A stretch of 64,000 nt of DNA, from the NCBI RefSeq assembly GCF_000738265.1, contig NZ_JFCQ01000021.1, positions 1 to 64,000 of the forward strand. Direction: 5' to 3'. Under the pieces are notes generated by a model, which was not told the DNA's origin, did not search any database, and worked only from the letters and a program-made list of their open reading frames with translations. This document shows positions 1 through 9,833 of this stretch, piece by piece (position 1 is the first letter of the stretch; each line of letters begins with the position of its first letter). The translations under genes were made by a program, and so were the position numbers. The stretch is from Corynebacterium jeikeium (GTDB lineage Bacteria > Actinomycetota > Actinomycetes > Mycobacteriales > Mycobacteriaceae).

Positions 1-3000
1 CAGGCGTATCCGTCTTCGGCTCGGTGATCTTCACATCAACCGTGCCGACCTCATTGCCATCCTTGTCCTTAACGACAACCTTGGCATCCTGCGGCCCAGT
101 ACCCTCCGGCACCGTCACCTTGATCTCACCGGTCTTCGGATCAACCTCAACCTTGGCATCCTTAATCGGGTTACCGTCCTTGCCAATAACCTCACCGGTC
201 ATACCCTCAGTCGGGTTCTCAACCTTGTCGTCCAGCGACTTCGGCTGACCATCAGCAACAACCTCATCGGTCTCGGACACAGGAACCACGGACGGCTTCT
301 TAGCAGGCTTACTGTTCGGGTCCTTCGGATCGGTACCGGCCTTGACCTCGTCGCCATCATTGACGCCGTCGTCATCGGTGTCAGCCTTGGTCGGATCGGT
401 GCCCTTTTCCTTTTCCTCACTGTCGGTCAGGCCATCACCGTCAGAGTCCGGGTTGTGAGGATCAGTGCCCTTCTCCTTCTCTTCCTTGTCGGATATGCCG
501 TCCTTATCAGAGTCACGGCTCGCGTCCTTGACCACGAGCGGGAATACCTGAGTACCGGTGCTATCACCATCAGTGACCTTCACGGTCACGTTGTAGACAG
601 CGTCACCGTCTTCGGTGACGATGTCAGCAGCATCCTTGTTGTATTTCGGGGTACCGGTGATTTCGCCCTTTTCGTTGATCGAAACTCCCTCGGGCGCATT
701 GGCCAGCTCATAGGTCGGGTTGGAAAGATCCTTGCCGTCTGCAGTCTTGGCCGTAACCTGGATCGGCTTGATCTCCTCATCGGACCAGGCTTCCTGGCCT
801 TGGATCTTGTCAACCGTCAGATCCTTAGGCGCTTGCTTCTCCGGGCCAGCAGGAACCTGGACAACAATGGTATCGGTCTGCTTTTCACCGTTGATTGTGG
901 CGGTTACCGGAAGCTCGAAGACCTTCGCCGGAGCTCCTTCTGCCTGCTTCGGGACGGAAATCGTAGCTACGCCGTTCTCGTCGAAGGTTACCCCAGTCCC
1001 CTCAGGGGCGTTAGAGGTGTCCGCTTCAACCTTGGAGCCAGCAGGAAGCTTGTCTGTCGCCTCCCCATCCTTGGTTAGCTTCGGCGTGACCTTAGCGCTA
1101 GTCTTGTCACCTGTCCCTTCCAACACCTGGAGAGCCGGGTAGTCAATGGTGTACTTGCTCGGTGCCCCGACAGTCGTCTTAGCAGGTTCGGACGTCCTCT
1201 TGTCGACTTCGGTCGCGACCGCAGTGATCTCGTTGCCTTCAGCAAGCTTCTCGTCGGCTGGCACGTCCGCAGTGAAGGTACCCGGGTTCTGAGGATCCTC
1301 GGTTGCGGTGACTACCTTGCCAGAGGGCAGGGTGACCTTGACTTCGCTGTCAGCGGGAGCCTTGACGGTGATCTTCTCGTCGTCAGCCTTCACCGGATCA
1401 ATGGAAGGAGCTTCGCTAGCCTTGTCCGTGACCTCGAAGGTGCCACCCTTAGTACGGTCACCATTCGGTGAAACAGCAACAAGGGTGTACTTGGTCTCAT
1501 TCTGAAGATCAAGCTTTCCGGATTTGAATTCACCCTTCTCGATTGCTGCTGCGTCGGTCAGTGTTGCAACCTCAACAGCATCCGCATCGTCGAAGACAAC
1601 CTTGCCGTTCTCATCCTCCCTGAGCTTGTCGATAGGCACGGCAACAATCTTCAACGGAGCAGCGTCATCGCTGGTGACAGCGATGTCTTGCCCCTTTCCG
1701 TCCTTATCCTTCTCGCGCTTGACCACACCCTTCAGAGACGACTTAGACTCCGCGTCGGGAACCACGATTGGTTTCTCCGGCTGAGGGGCTCCTGGCAGGT
1801 AGGACTTTGGATCCAGAGGATCCGTTTGCCCCTTCAGAACCTCGGTGCCATCGCTCACGCCGTCACCGTCGGAGTCAGCAATGTCAGGGTGGGTACCAAG
1901 CTCGCGCTCGTAATCATCGGTCAGACCGTCACCGTCGGAGTCTCCAATGTTTAGGTAGTCAGACTTTAGGGTGTTAGACAGAAGTTTCGGCTCAGCACCA
2001 CCATCTTGGTTTTTATCGCTCGGGAATGGCTTCGGCCAAGCGTCGGTGAAGTCGACCGTGATCCAAGAGCGGGTGTCAATCCGCTTACCGTACGTCGTGT
2101 TGGAGAGATTGTCTGCACCCTTTTCGAGCTGGTACTCGATAGTGAAATTGATAGTCGTGTTCGCCGCACCGTCAACAATGTTTGCTACGTTTGCCCAAAC
2201 CCCGTCCTTGGTTTTTCCATCAATCCCTGGCTCATGCGGGAGGTAGGAAAGCTCCGGACGGTTAGCGGTAGTCGCGAAGCCGGTTTCCTTGTCGAAGTCA
2301 ACCTTGAACTTCTTTGCCTTCCCAGTCGGGTTACCTTCCGCATCCGAACGATAAATCGTCACGTCGGTGATATGCTTGGCAACATCAGGGCTGATCTTCT
2401 CATTGAAGATCCAGTTCCAAGCACCGTTACCACTGAAGTCTTTACCAGCCAACGTGGCAGTGGTGATGGACTTAATGGAGCCGTTTTTCTGGTCGTACTT
2501 CAGCTGCTTCGAAACACCATTGTGGAAAACGTCGGATGCGTCGCCTTCAAACGTTCCTGATTGCACCCCGGTCTCTTCAACGATCTGTTTCTCATCAACA
2601 ATGTTGACGTGTTGCACGGAGTTGTTGAAGATCCTGCCGTCCTTGCGCACCCAGTAGTAATCGACCTGGGCTCCCTCGGTTGGAAGATCCAATTCGGAAA
2701 TCTTCTTTCCATCCTTCAGGAAAATCTGGATGTAGGAAGCGTATGGAACGGCTGCTTGGCCTGGGAAGTTCTTTGAATCTTCAAAACGTAGACCCCACTC
2801 GGACCCCTTCGGGTCGCGCTTGGTAAACGAACCCTGCTGATCGCCGTTGACGCCTACCAGCTCGATACGGGAGATCTGGGAGTACAGATTCTCATCCCGG
2901 AAACGGATGTACTGGGCATTCGCGTCCGTATCACCGTCCGGCGTCGTACCGCTGTTCCAAGTAGTTTTGCGCAGGTGTGGGATTTTAAACACGTACGACG

Positions 3001-3295
3001 GATCGTTCTGCTGAGCTTCCTTAAACTCAGGGACAAGTCCCGCGTACAACAGTCCATCTTCGGAGCCTTTGTCATATCCACGGCCAGCGTCAGCCGGAAT
3101 GTAGTTCCCATCGGCATCAGTGATGTCAGCCGCGCTTGCAACTGGCGCCGACTGCGTCGTCACAACCACAGTGCCCGTCGTCGCCAGCGCCAACACAGCA
3201 CCAGCGGCTGCGATGGACTTCATACTGTTGTTCTTGAAGCCAAGGGCCTTCGCCCCGAAACCAGTACGGATGGATCGTCCGCGCAAGTTAGCCAT
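1..3295 (-). CDS. Secreted surface protein with thrombospondin type 3 repeats (3' end beyond window)
   Basis: The frame is open for 1,098 codons from ATG at 3295 to the window edge; the C-terminus is missing. A good ribosome site (AAAGGA) lies just upstream of the ATG. Residues 1-56 form a long signal peptide with a hydrophobic Ala/Val/Thr core ending near ASAAD. Two clusters of D-x-D-x-D-G-x-x-D repeats (near residues 450-480 and 925-985, e.g. DSDGDGLTDDYE and DTDDDGVNDGDE) are thrombospondin type 3 calcium-binding repeats. Residues about 825-917 resemble a putative Ig-like (He_PIG) domain, and the last ~90 visible residues resemble Rib/alpha-type repeats. Such proteins are usually wall-anchored by sortase; the LPxTG part would lie outside the window. 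Likely a cell-surface adhesin or matrix protein. The family is clear; the exact function is inference. Confidence 0.85.
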   Translation of the reverse strand, partial: MANLRGRSIRTGFGAKALGFKNNSMKSIAAAGAVLALATTGTVVVTTQSAPVASAADITDADGNYIPADAGRGYDKGSEDGLLYAGLVPEFKEAQQNDPSYVFKIPHLRKTTWNSGTTPDGDTDANAQYIRFRDENLYSQISRIELVGVNGDQQGSFTKRDPKGSEWGLRFEDSKNFPGQAAVPYASYIQIFLKDGKKISELDLPTEGAQVDYYWVRKDGRIFNNSVQHVNIVDEKQIVEETGVQSGTFEGDASDVFHNGVSKQLKYDQKNGSIKSITTATLAGKDFSGNGAWNWIFNEKISPDVAKHITDVTIYRSDAEGNPTGKAKKFKVDFDKETGFATTANRPELSYLPHEPGIDGKTKDGVWANVANIVDGAANTTINFTIEYQLEKGADNLSNTTYGKRIDTRSWITVDFTDAWPKPFPSDKNQDGGAEPKLLSNTLKSDYLNIGDSDGDGLTDDYERELGTHPDIADSDGDGVSDGTEVLKGQTDPLDPKSYLPGAPQPEKPIVVPDAESKSSLKGVVKREKDKDGKGQDIAVTSDDAAPLKIVAVPIDKLREDENGKVVFDDADAVEVATLTDAAAIEKGEFKSGKLDLQNETKYTLVAVSPNGDRTKGGTFEVTDKASEAPSIDPVKADDEKITVKAPADSEVKVTLPSGKVVTATEDPQNPGTFTADVPADEKLAEGNEITAVATEVDKRTSEPAKTTVGAPSKYTIDYPALQVLEGTGDKTSAKVTPKLTKDGEATDKLPAGSKVEADTSNAPEGTGVTFDENGVATISVPKQAEGAPAKVFELPVTATINGEKQTDTIVVQVPAGPEKQAPKDLTVDKIQGQEAWSDEEIKPIQVTAKTADGKDLSNPTYELANAPEGVSINEKGEITGTPKYNKDAADIVTEDGDAVYNVTVKVTDGDSTGTQVFPLVVKDASRDSDKDGISDKEEKEKGTDPHNPDSDGDGLTDSEEKEKGTDPTKADTDDDGVNDGDEVKAGTDPKDPNSKPAKKPSVVPVSETDEVVADGQPKSLDDKVENPTEGMTGEVIGKDGNPIKDAKVEVDPKTGEIKVTVPEGTGPQDAKVVVKDKDGNEVGTVDVKITEPKTDTP

Positions 3296-3831
3296 GAGTT
3301 AAGTCCTTTCTAAAGACTTCTCTAAGTTTCTTGACAACCCACCCACACCGGGAAGGTCACACGTCATGACCCGCGCCCTCCGTCATCTGCAATTCCACAG
3401 ATTTTGCATGTGCGCGCAAGTCTCTTTACAGAACCCTATCCCCTAGCCTCTTTAGAAAGCGACCGCAGATTTCCTACGTTGCATTAAGGTTCAGTAAAGT
3501 CGATCAGTCCAGCCTATTGAACGACTCGTTCAATACTGACGACAACCACCCTTTTTGCAGCGCCATTGAGACGCCGTCAGGCACTTCCCCAGTACTCACG
3601 CGACGCAAAAGGGAACCCATTGATAGGTTTAGATCTATATAAATTTTCTTTATGATTGTCGTCATACACCCCCGCGCACCCCCAGAGTCTTAAGTTAATC
3701 TTCAGGCTTTGCTGAAGTGCGCTACCCATACCTTCCGCATGAGAACAGAAGCCCTCCTCCAGCCACGCTGACGCACAAACAGCGAACCCCCGGCCAGTTC
3801 GTGGAAGAACCGACCAAGGGAATGTATTTTG
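3296..3831. other. AT-richer intergenic region
   Basis: About 535 bp without a credible gene, more AT-rich than the flanks. It should hold the promoter and leader of the surface-protein gene (read leftwards) and contains one perfect 17-bp palindrome at 3517-3533. Short ORFs overlapping the tRNA at its right end have no coding features. Confidence 0.6.
3517..3533. promoter_or_regulatory. Perfect palindrome, candidate operator
   Basis: TTGAACGA-C-TCGTTCAA is an 8-bp perfect inverted repeat around one base, about 220 bp upstream of the surface-protein start. Size and symmetry fit a TetR-family operator. No regulator gene is adjacent, so the partner is unknown. Confidence 0.5.
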
Positions 3832-3916
3832 CGGAAGTAGAGGGATTTGAACCCCCGGATGGTTTCCCATCGCTGGTTTTCAAGACCAGTGCATTCGGCC
3901 GCTCTGCCATACTTCC
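3832..3916 (-). tRNA. tRNA-Ser (anticodon UGA)
   Basis: Reading leftwards from 3916, the acceptor stem GGAAGTA pairs with TACTTCC at 3839-3833, followed by discriminator G. The anticodon stem CTGGT/ACCAG encloses the loop CTTGAAA, giving anticodon TGA. A long variable arm (GATGGGAAACCATC) identifies a class II serine tRNA, and GGTTCAAATC is the T-loop. The 3' CCA is not encoded. Length is 85 nt. Confidence 0.95.
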
Positions 3917-4006
3917 AACACGGCTCAATACCGCTCAAAACATCTTACACGCCGCCCCACTACGCACCCATTCCCAGCCACCCATTGTTTCATTAGGGTG
4001 GGGAAC

Positions 4007-5008
4007 ATGAGCATCACCACGAACGCAATCGTCCAGACCGACTCCACAGACCCCAGCTCCCTGGCCTGGCAAACCACCAGCATCGCCGACCCCCAGCCTG
4101 GCGAAGCACTGGTGCGTATCCACTACGCGGGCGTCAATAGAGCAGACACCCTACAAGCCCAAGGCCACTACCCACCACCCCGCGGCACGACCGACATCAT
4201 CGGGCTCGAAGCCGCTGGCGTGATCGAAGACCCCAACGGCGCCACCCGCCCCGACGGCTCCCCCTGGCACCCAGGCGACGAAGTCGCAGTCCTGCTCTCC
4301 GGGGGCGGTTACAGCGACTACGCCACCGTGCCCGAAGGGCAACTCCTGCCCATCCCCACCGGATACAGCCTGGCCGAAGCCGCCAGTGTGGTGGAAGTCG
4401 CCTGCACCGTCTGGTCCAACATCATGATGACCGCCCGCCTACGCGAAGGCGATACCATCCTGTTCCACGGTGGCGGCGGAGGCATCGGCATCTTCGGCAT
4501 CCAACTGGCCAAAGCCCTGGGCGCCACCGTGGCCGTCACCGCCGGCTCCGAGGAGAAGCTCCACGTATGCCGCCGCTACGGCGCGGACATACTCATTAAC
4601 TATAAGGAAGAAGACTTCGCCGACACCCTCGCCGAACACGGCGGTGCAAACGTGATCCTGGACATCATCGGCGCCAAATACCTCGACCGCAACATCGATG
4701 CCCTGGCCCCCGACGGGCACATCGTGATCATCGGCATGCAAGGTGGCGTGAAGGGCGAACTGAACATCGCCAAGCTACTCAGCAAACGCGGCAACATCAG
4801 CGCCACCGGCCTGCGCTACCGCGACGCGAAAGACAAGGCGCACATCGTCGCCGAGACCCTGCGCAACGTCTGGCCGCTGCTGGAAAGCGAGAAGATCACC
4901 CACCACATCGACCGGATCATGCCCATCGCCGAAGCCGCCGCCGCGCACCAGGCGCTGCTGGCCGGGGAGGTCACGGGCAAGATAGTGCTCGAGCTGCCGC
5001 AGGGCTAG
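4007..5008 (+). CDS. NAD(P)H:quinone oxidoreductase, zinc-free MDR family
   Basis: A 333-residue medium-chain dehydrogenase/reductase. It has an N-terminal GroES-like domain ([14 protein letters not shown], then GLEAAGVIE) and a Rossmann domain with the glycine motif [15 protein letters not shown]. The catalytic zinc ligands of alcohol dehydrogenases are absent, which points to the quinone reductase/PIG3-like branch, cytosolic and NADPH-dependent. The ATG at 4007 is preferred because G-rich sequence precedes it; a GTG at 3998 is in frame. Its stop overlaps the stop of the convergent EamA gene within the palindrome CTAG (5005-5008). In Mycobacterium an oxidoreductase occupies the same place beside the aminotransferase and galactan-export genes, so synteny is old. 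Substrate unknown. Confidence 0.85.
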   Translation: MSITTNAIVQTDSTDPSSLAWQTTSIADPQPGEALVRIHYAGVNRADTLQAQGHYPPPRGTTDIIGLEAAGVIEDPNGATRPDGSPWHPGDEVAVLLSGGGYSDYATVPEGQLLPIPTGYSLAEAASVVEVACTVWSNIMMTARLREGDTILFHGGGGGIGIFGIQLAKALGATVAVTAGSEEKLHVCRRYGADILINYKEEDFADTLAEHGGANVILDIIGAKYLDRNIDALAPDGHIVIIGMQGGVKGELNIAKLLSKRGNISATGLRYRDAKDKAHIVAETLRNVWPLLESEKITHHIDRIMPIAEAAAAHQALLAGEVTGKIVLELPQG

Positions 5009-5895
5009 GCGCGCGGCTTGCCGCGCCGCCCGCGGACCCCACGCGAGCGCCTACGCGGCCACCCGCCCGTCTGCACCAACACCAGCGCCGCCAGCACTAG
5101 CAGCAGGCCAGCCCACTGCACCAGCGAAAGCCGCTCGCCGACGAACACCACGCCCAGGAACGTAGCCGTCACCGGGCTCAGCACGCCCAGGATCGCCACC
5201 TGCACCACGTCCAACTTGGCCAAACCGTGGAACCAAATGCCATACGCAATCAGGGCACCGAAGATCGTCAGGTACGCATAGCCCAGCACGTTCTGGCCGG
5301 TCAGGTGGTCCGGCAGCCCCTCCATCACTAGCAGCAACGGAACCAGGAACAGTCCGCCGAAAGTCAGCTGCCAGCCCGTCACCGCCAGCTGCGGAACATC
5401 GTCCGGCTTGCCCCACTTCTTCGCCAGAATCGCACCCAGCCCCATGCACACACTGGCTCCTAAGCCCGCGAGAATACCGGTGGCATTGAGGGCTGCGGAG
5501 GGCGTCAATACCAAACAAGCCACACCCACCACAGCGACGAGCGCGCCGATCACCTGATACGGCTGAATCCGCGTGCCCAACAGCGCGGGGCTCAGGGCGA
5601 TCACCCACAGGGGCGCCGTGTTCGTCACGATCGCCGCCACACCGCCCGGCAGCAAATACGCCGCGGCGAACAGCAGTGCAAAGAAGCCACCGATATTCAC
5701 CACGCCCAGCACCGCGGATTTCCACCACCATTGCCCTTTCGGCAGCTTGCGGAACCACAGCAAAAGCAGCAACCCCGCCGGCAGCGCACGCAGCACACCG
5801 GCTAGAAGCGGCCGCCCAGGTGGCAACAGATTCGTGGTGACGATATACGTCGTCCCCCAGATAATTGGCGTAAGCGCAGTAATCAGTCGAAGCAC
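5005..5895 (-). CDS. EamA/DMT-family drug/metabolite exporter
   Basis: A 296-residue, very hydrophobic protein with about ten transmembrane helices arranged as two EamA repeats. The first contains the segments near TPIIWGTTYIVTTNLLP and LLFAAAYLLPGGVAAIVTN, the second starts near ILAGLGASVCMGLGAILAKKWG. The C-terminus is Arg-rich. The chosen start is GTG at 5895. It lies 9 bp downstream of the aminotransferase-like gene on the same strand, so the two are probably co-transcribed. Family members export amino acids, metabolites or drugs; the substrate cannot be read from sequence. Confidence 0.85.
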   Translation of the reverse strand: MLRLITALTPIIWGTTYIVTTNLLPPGRPLLAGVLRALPAGLLLLLWFRKLPKGQWWWKSAVLGVVNIGGFFALLFAAAYLLPGGVAAIVTNTAPLWVIALSPALLGTRIQPYQVIGALVAVVGVACLVLTPSAALNATGILAGLGASVCMGLGAILAKKWGKPDDVPQLAVTGWQLTFGGLFLVPLLLVMEGLPDHLTGQNVLGYAYLTIFGALIAYGIWFHGLAKLDVVQVAILGVLSPVTATFLGVVFVGERLSLVQWAGLLLVLAALVLVQTGGWPRRRSRGVRGRRGKPRA

Positions 5896-5904
5896 ACGGC
5901 TACG

Positions 5905-7320
5905 CTATCGTACCGACGCCACCACCCGCACCAGCTGGTCCACATCATGGATGGTGTTGTGCGGGGCGAACCCGACGGCGACTGCACCGGCCTGATCCAG
6001 CGGGGATCCCAGCGAAGTGGATGCAGTACCCATGGCGTTGGCGGTGTGCAGGGCGGAGCTCCCAGCGCTGGTGGCAGGGTTCGCATCAGCATTGCGCCCG
6101 TGGCGGCCGCGGCGCGCCTTGGCTGGCTGCTCCGTGCGCTGAGCCTGCTGGCTCTGCGGGGCGTGCTCTTCGAACACGCCCATGCGCTCCAACAACTGCG
6201 ACTGCCCCGGCGCGACCACACCTGCAACCACACCATTGGCCAATAGACGCTGCACCACCACTCCTGCGGGCACACCATCCACCAGGAAACTCACGCGCGG
6301 GATCCGGTCGACGGAGGCGAACTCCTCCAACACGTCGCCATCCCCATCCACGCCAATGACATGCACCGTACCGAGGCTCTGCAAGCCCTCGACCAGGTGC
6401 GCAGCCAGCGTCTTCAGATGTTCAGCAGCCTGCGGCAGACCCGTCTTCAACCGCGAACGGCGGGTGCCACGAGCGGAATCATCCAGGCGAGCCAGGTGAT
6501 CCACGGCCTCCGAAACGCCACCCAGGAGCCCCTCGGACACGCCACCGACACCCACACCGTGCCCAGAGCGGAAGATGGCCTGACGGGTGGCATCGTCCTT
6601 AAACACGAGCGCGCCCACACTCGGCCCGCCCAAGCTGGCCACATCCAAAGCCAACACATCCGCGCCCATCTGCTCCACATCCACCACGCGATAAGGAGCG
6701 AAAGAATCCACGTCCACCACCAACAACGCCCGGGACTTCGCCCGCACACAATCGGCAATGGCACGCACATCCGTCACCGCGCCGACATAACGGTTCGCAG
6801 CGGAAACCGCGACCACCGAAGTCTCGTGCTCCACCAGGTTCGCAAACTGCCAGGCGGGCAGCACACCGCTGGAAAGATCCGGCTCCGCCCAGCGCACCCG
6901 CGCGCCATAAAGATCCGCCGCAGTCTTCCACGGGGCCACATTCGCGGGATCATCAATACGGGACAGCACAACCTCCTGCCCCAGGCGCAACCGCCGGTAC
7001 AGTGCGTGTGCCAGATTATCCAACAGCGCTGCACGGGAAGCCCCCAGCACCACATTCTCCGGGCGCGCGCCCGTCAGATCCGCAATGGCAATCCGCGCGG
7101 AATCCCCGAAAGACTCCCCGATACGCCGGCCCGGACGCTGCGCCCGAGAGTGTGAACCCGTCCCGGATTCCAGCGGCTCCAACAAAGAAGCCACCCTAAA
7201 GCTGCGCGCTACCGCCGAGGACACCCGCTCCGGCACCTGCGGAAAATCCTGCGCATTGAGGTACGTCCAGCCATCCGATAACGATGCATACAACCCCCGC
7301 ACCCGTGGCACATCGAACAC
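5905..7320 (-). CDS. Class V aminotransferase/cysteine desulfurase-like protein lacking the PLP lysine
   Basis: A 471-residue protein starting at GTG 7320, preceded by AAGGAG at good spacing. It has the fold-type I layout of SufS-like enzymes: an N-terminal FDVPRVRGLYASL segment, a co-factor region VVDVDSFAPYRVVDV (Asp203 for the PLP nitrogen), and DVASLGGPSVGALVFKD at residues 226-242. In active homologues the last segment reads H-K-x-x-G-P and the Lys forms the Schiff base; here both positions are replaced (Ala-Ser near 228-229). A Gln/Ala/Ser-rich insert fills about residues 386-440. A homologue (Rv3778c-type) occupies the same place beside galactan-export genes in mycobacteria. Desulfurase activity is therefore doubtful; a non-catalytic or altered role is possible. 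Confidence 0.75.
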   Translation of the reverse strand: MFDVPRVRGLYASLSDGWTYLNAQDFPQVPERVSSAVARSFRVASLLEPLESGTGSHSRAQRPGRRIGESFGDSARIAIADLTGARPENVVLGASRAALLDNLAHALYRRLRLGQEVVLSRIDDPANVAPWKTAADLYGARVRWAEPDLSSGVLPAWQFANLVEHETSVVAVSAANRYVGAVTDVRAIADCVRAKSRALLVVDVDSFAPYRVVDVEQMGADVLALDVASLGGPSVGALVFKDDATRQAIFRSGHGVGVGGVSEGLLGGVSEAVDHLARLDDSARGTRRSRLKTGLPQAAEHLKTLAAHLVEGLQSLGTVHVIGVDGDGDVLEEFASVDRIPRVSFLVDGVPAGVVVQRLLANGVVAGVVAPGQSQLLERMGVFEEHAPQSQQAQRTEQPAKARRGRHGRNADANPATSAGSSALHTANAMGTASTSLGSPLDQAGAVAVGFAPHNTIHDVDQLVRVVASVR

Positions 7321-7516
7321 TGGAACTCCTTATCTTCCTAGACTGCTTCGGACTTCACTTCTGCCCAACCGATACTAGCCTGCCCGCCGGACAGGCAACA
7401 CCGTCAGCGACCGTGACCGCCAACACGTTAGCGGGACGCGCCGGGAATAGGAGGTGTTGGCGTCACAAAGTAAAATAAGGTGCCTTAAAGCAACAGCAAC
7501 TTAAAAGCAGGAACTC

Positions 7517-8404
7517 ATGCCACAGAAAATGCCAGAGGCCGCGGATCTACAAAGGATCACCGCCGCGGCAGACGGCGACATCCCCGCTAGCAACTCCCAG
7601 ACCTTCGCCGCCGCCTGGGACGACCTCAAGCGCGGCCTGGCGCAGCGCGAACTATGGCTCGCGCTCGGCTGGCAGGACATCAAGCAACGCTACCGCCGCA
7701 GTACCCTCGGTCCGCTATGGATCACCATTGCCACCGGCGTGATGGCCCTGGCCCTCGGCCTGCTGTACAGCCTGCTATTCCAGCAGGACCTCGCCAGCTT
7801 CCTGCCGCACGTGGCCGTCGGCCTGATCCTGTGGGGCTTCATCGCAGGCTGCATTAAGGACGGCTCCGAGGTGTTTATTGCCAACGAGGGGCTGATTAAA
7901 CAGCTGCCGTCGGCTCTGTCGGTACACGTGTATCGCCTGGTGTGGAGGCAATTCCTCTTCCTCCTGCACAACCTGGTGATCTGGCTGGTGCTGCTGGCCG
8001 TGTTCCGTCCCTCGCTGGGGTGGGAAGTGCTGCTAGTGGTGCCCGCCATGGCGCTAATGATCGCCAACGGCATCTGGGTGACCATGTTCTTCGGCATTAT
8101 CGCCACGCGCTTCCGCGATGTCGCCCCGTTGCTAGATTCGCTGGTGCAGCTGGCCTTTTATATGACGCCCATCGTCTGGACCACCAAAACCCTGCGCGAC
8201 CAAGGCGGGGCAGTGGCCGAACGAGCACGAATTGCGGAGATCAACCCGCTGTACCACTACCTGGAGATCGTCCGCGGGCCGATGATCGGCGAGCCAGTCC
8301 CCGCCTACCACTGGGGCATCGTTGGCGTGCTGACCGTGCTGGGGCTTTCGCTGGCTCTGCTGGTGATGCGCCGCTGGCGCTTCCGCGTGAGCTACTGGGT
8401 TTAG
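7517..8404 (+). CDS. wzm: ABC-2 type permease for galactan/polysaccharide export (Wzm)
   Basis: A 295-residue ABC-2 permease. A cytoplasmic N-terminus of about 45 residues ends in the conserved start LWLALGWQDIKQRYRRSTLGPLWI, followed by six predicted helices and a short basic C-terminus. The family (RfbD/Wzm, Rv3783) moves undecaprenyl/decaprenyl-linked galactan across the inner membrane with its ATPase, here encoded 106 bp downstream. An AGGAA ribosome site precedes the ATG. Synteny with glfT1, dprE1 and dprE2 supports arabinogalactan rather than capsule export. Confidence 0.9.
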   Translation: MPQKMPEAADLQRITAAADGDIPASNSQTFAAAWDDLKRGLAQRELWLALGWQDIKQRYRRSTLGPLWITIATGVMALALGLLYSLLFQQDLASFLPHVAVGLILWGFIAGCIKDGSEVFIANEGLIKQLPSALSVHVYRLVWRQFLFLLHNLVIWLVLLAVFRPSLGWEVLLVVPAMALMIANGIWVTMFFGIIATRFRDVAPLLDSLVQLAFYMTPIVWTTKTLRDQGGAVAERARIAEINPLYHYLEIVRGPMIGEPVPAYHWGIVGVLTVLGLSLALLVMRRWRFRVSYWV

Positions 8405-8510
8405 CCGTGCTAGCTGGTGTGCTTGGTATGGCTTGGCTTGCGGCTGGCTTAGCGGCAGGCGGGCTTGGGGCCCGCCAGCCGCGACAACTGAAACAACAAA
8501 GTGAGATGAC

Positions 8511-9299
8511 ATGGTTTCGATTGACACTTACGACGCGTGCGTAGACTTCCCCATCTTCGATGCGAAGACCCGCTCCATGAAGCAGACATTCCTGGGGGCT
8601 GCCGGCGGCGCGATCGGCAGGAACTCGTCGAATACGGTGATGGTGGAGGCGCTTAAGGGCGTCAATCTGCATCTACAAGACGGCGACCGGATCGGCCTGG
8701 TCGGGCACAACGGCGCCGGCAAGTCCACTCTGCTGCGCCTGCTCAGTGGGATTTACGAGCCGACGCGCGGGTCCGCGATTGTGCGCGGGCGCGTGGCACC
8801 CGTGTTTGACCTGGGTGTGGGCATGGATCCGGAGATCTCCGGGTACGAAAACATCATGATCCGCGGGCTTTTTCTGGGGCAGACGCGGCGGGCGATGCGG
8901 CGGAAGATGGACGAGATTGCGGAGTTCAGCGAGCTGGGCGACTACCTGGAAATGCCGCTGCGCACCTACTCGACGGGCATGCGGATTCGGCTGGCTTTGG
9001 GGGTTGTGACCAGCATCGACCCGGAAATTCTGCTGCTGGACGAAGGCATCGGCGCCGTGGATGCGGCGTTTATGGCTAAGGCGCGCGGGCGGCTGGTGGA
9101 GATGGTTGAGCGGAGCGGCATCTTGGTTTTCGCTTCTCACAGCAACGAGTTCCTGGCGCAACTGTGTGACAGTGCGATGTGGATCGACCACGGAGAGGTT
9201 CGGCAGGTGGGCCGCGTGGATGATGTGGTGGAGGCATACGAGGGGCCCGAGGCTGGCGCGCATGTGCGACAGGTGCTGAAGGACCTGGGCCGGGGTTAG
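8511..9299 (+). CDS. wzt: ABC transporter ATPase for galactan/polysaccharide export (Wzt)
   Basis: A 262-residue ATPase with Walker A GHNGAGKST at residues 65-73, the signature YSTGMRIRLAL near 150, Walker B EILLLDEGIGAVD and the H-loop FASHSNEF. The N-terminal SMKQTFLGAAGG segment is typical of the RfbE/Wzt group (Rv3781-type). There is no C-terminal carbohydrate-binding extension, so export is probably not coupled to recognition of a capped chain end. It should pair with the permease just upstream, in one operon. The next kilobase downstream is repeat-rich. Confidence 0.9.
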   Translation: MVSIDTYDACVDFPIFDAKTRSMKQTFLGAAGGAIGRNSSNTVMVEALKGVNLHLQDGDRIGLVGHNGAGKSTLLRLLSGIYEPTRGSAIVRGRVAPVFDLGVGMDPEISGYENIMIRGLFLGQTRRAMRRKMDEIAEFSELGDYLEMPLRTYSTGMRIRLALGVVTSIDPEILLLDEGIGAVDAAFMAKARGRLVEMVERSGILVFASHSNEFLAQLCDSAMWIDHGEVRQVGRVDDVVEAYEGPEAGAHVRQVLKDLGRG

Positions 9300-9481
9300 T
9301 TTGCCGGGGTTTGTGGGCTGGGGTTTGTTTGGCGGGGTCGCCCGGCGGCTGGCCTTGCCCGGCGACTGGCAGCTTCGCCCCACCAGCCCCACTTTCCCAC
9401 CAGTCCTATCTGTCCCACCAGCCCCTACCGTCCCACTTATTCCATAAACCACCCTGAAGCCCGTCCTGGCGAGTGGTTAAC

Positions 9482-9632
9482 TGTCGGAAAAGTTGCACCT
9501 CAAAGCTCTAAATGTCGGAAAAGTTGCAAAACGTAAATCCTCGTCGCCAGCACCCAACTCGAAAAACTCGCTGACCTGCAGCTTTACATAAGTGAAAATG
9601 TCCCCCAATAACAAGTTGCAACTTTTCCGACA
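9482..9632 (-). mobile_element. Type A inverted-repeat element A1 with extra outer terminal repeat
   Basis: The 120-bp element at 9513-9632 is bounded by TGTCGGAAAAGTTGCA and its exact inverse (9513-9528, 9617-9632). A third copy lies at 9482-9497, exactly 31 bp outside. The core carries CTGACCTGCAG, so it is reversed relative to copies A3 and A4. The element resembles a MITE in size and structure but no transposase is seen. Confidence 0.8.
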
Positions 9633-9833
9633 CTTTCTCCACCAAGGAAGCTACCGGTCACTTCGCAGATCGCCACAATGCCATAACGGCAGCCTCAAGT
9701 CGCTCTCCCGCCCCAATATTCACACCCATGTGGCGGAAACCCCAGCTCGCCAACACCCCACGGGCCCGCACTAATACTCCACAGGCTCGCACCAATACTC
9801 CCACGACTCGCATCGCCACCTCACAGACTTAAA

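Noticed and set aside
3717-4010. Overlapping short frames across the tRNA-Ser gene
   Set aside because: All cover the tRNA and show no conserved protein features.
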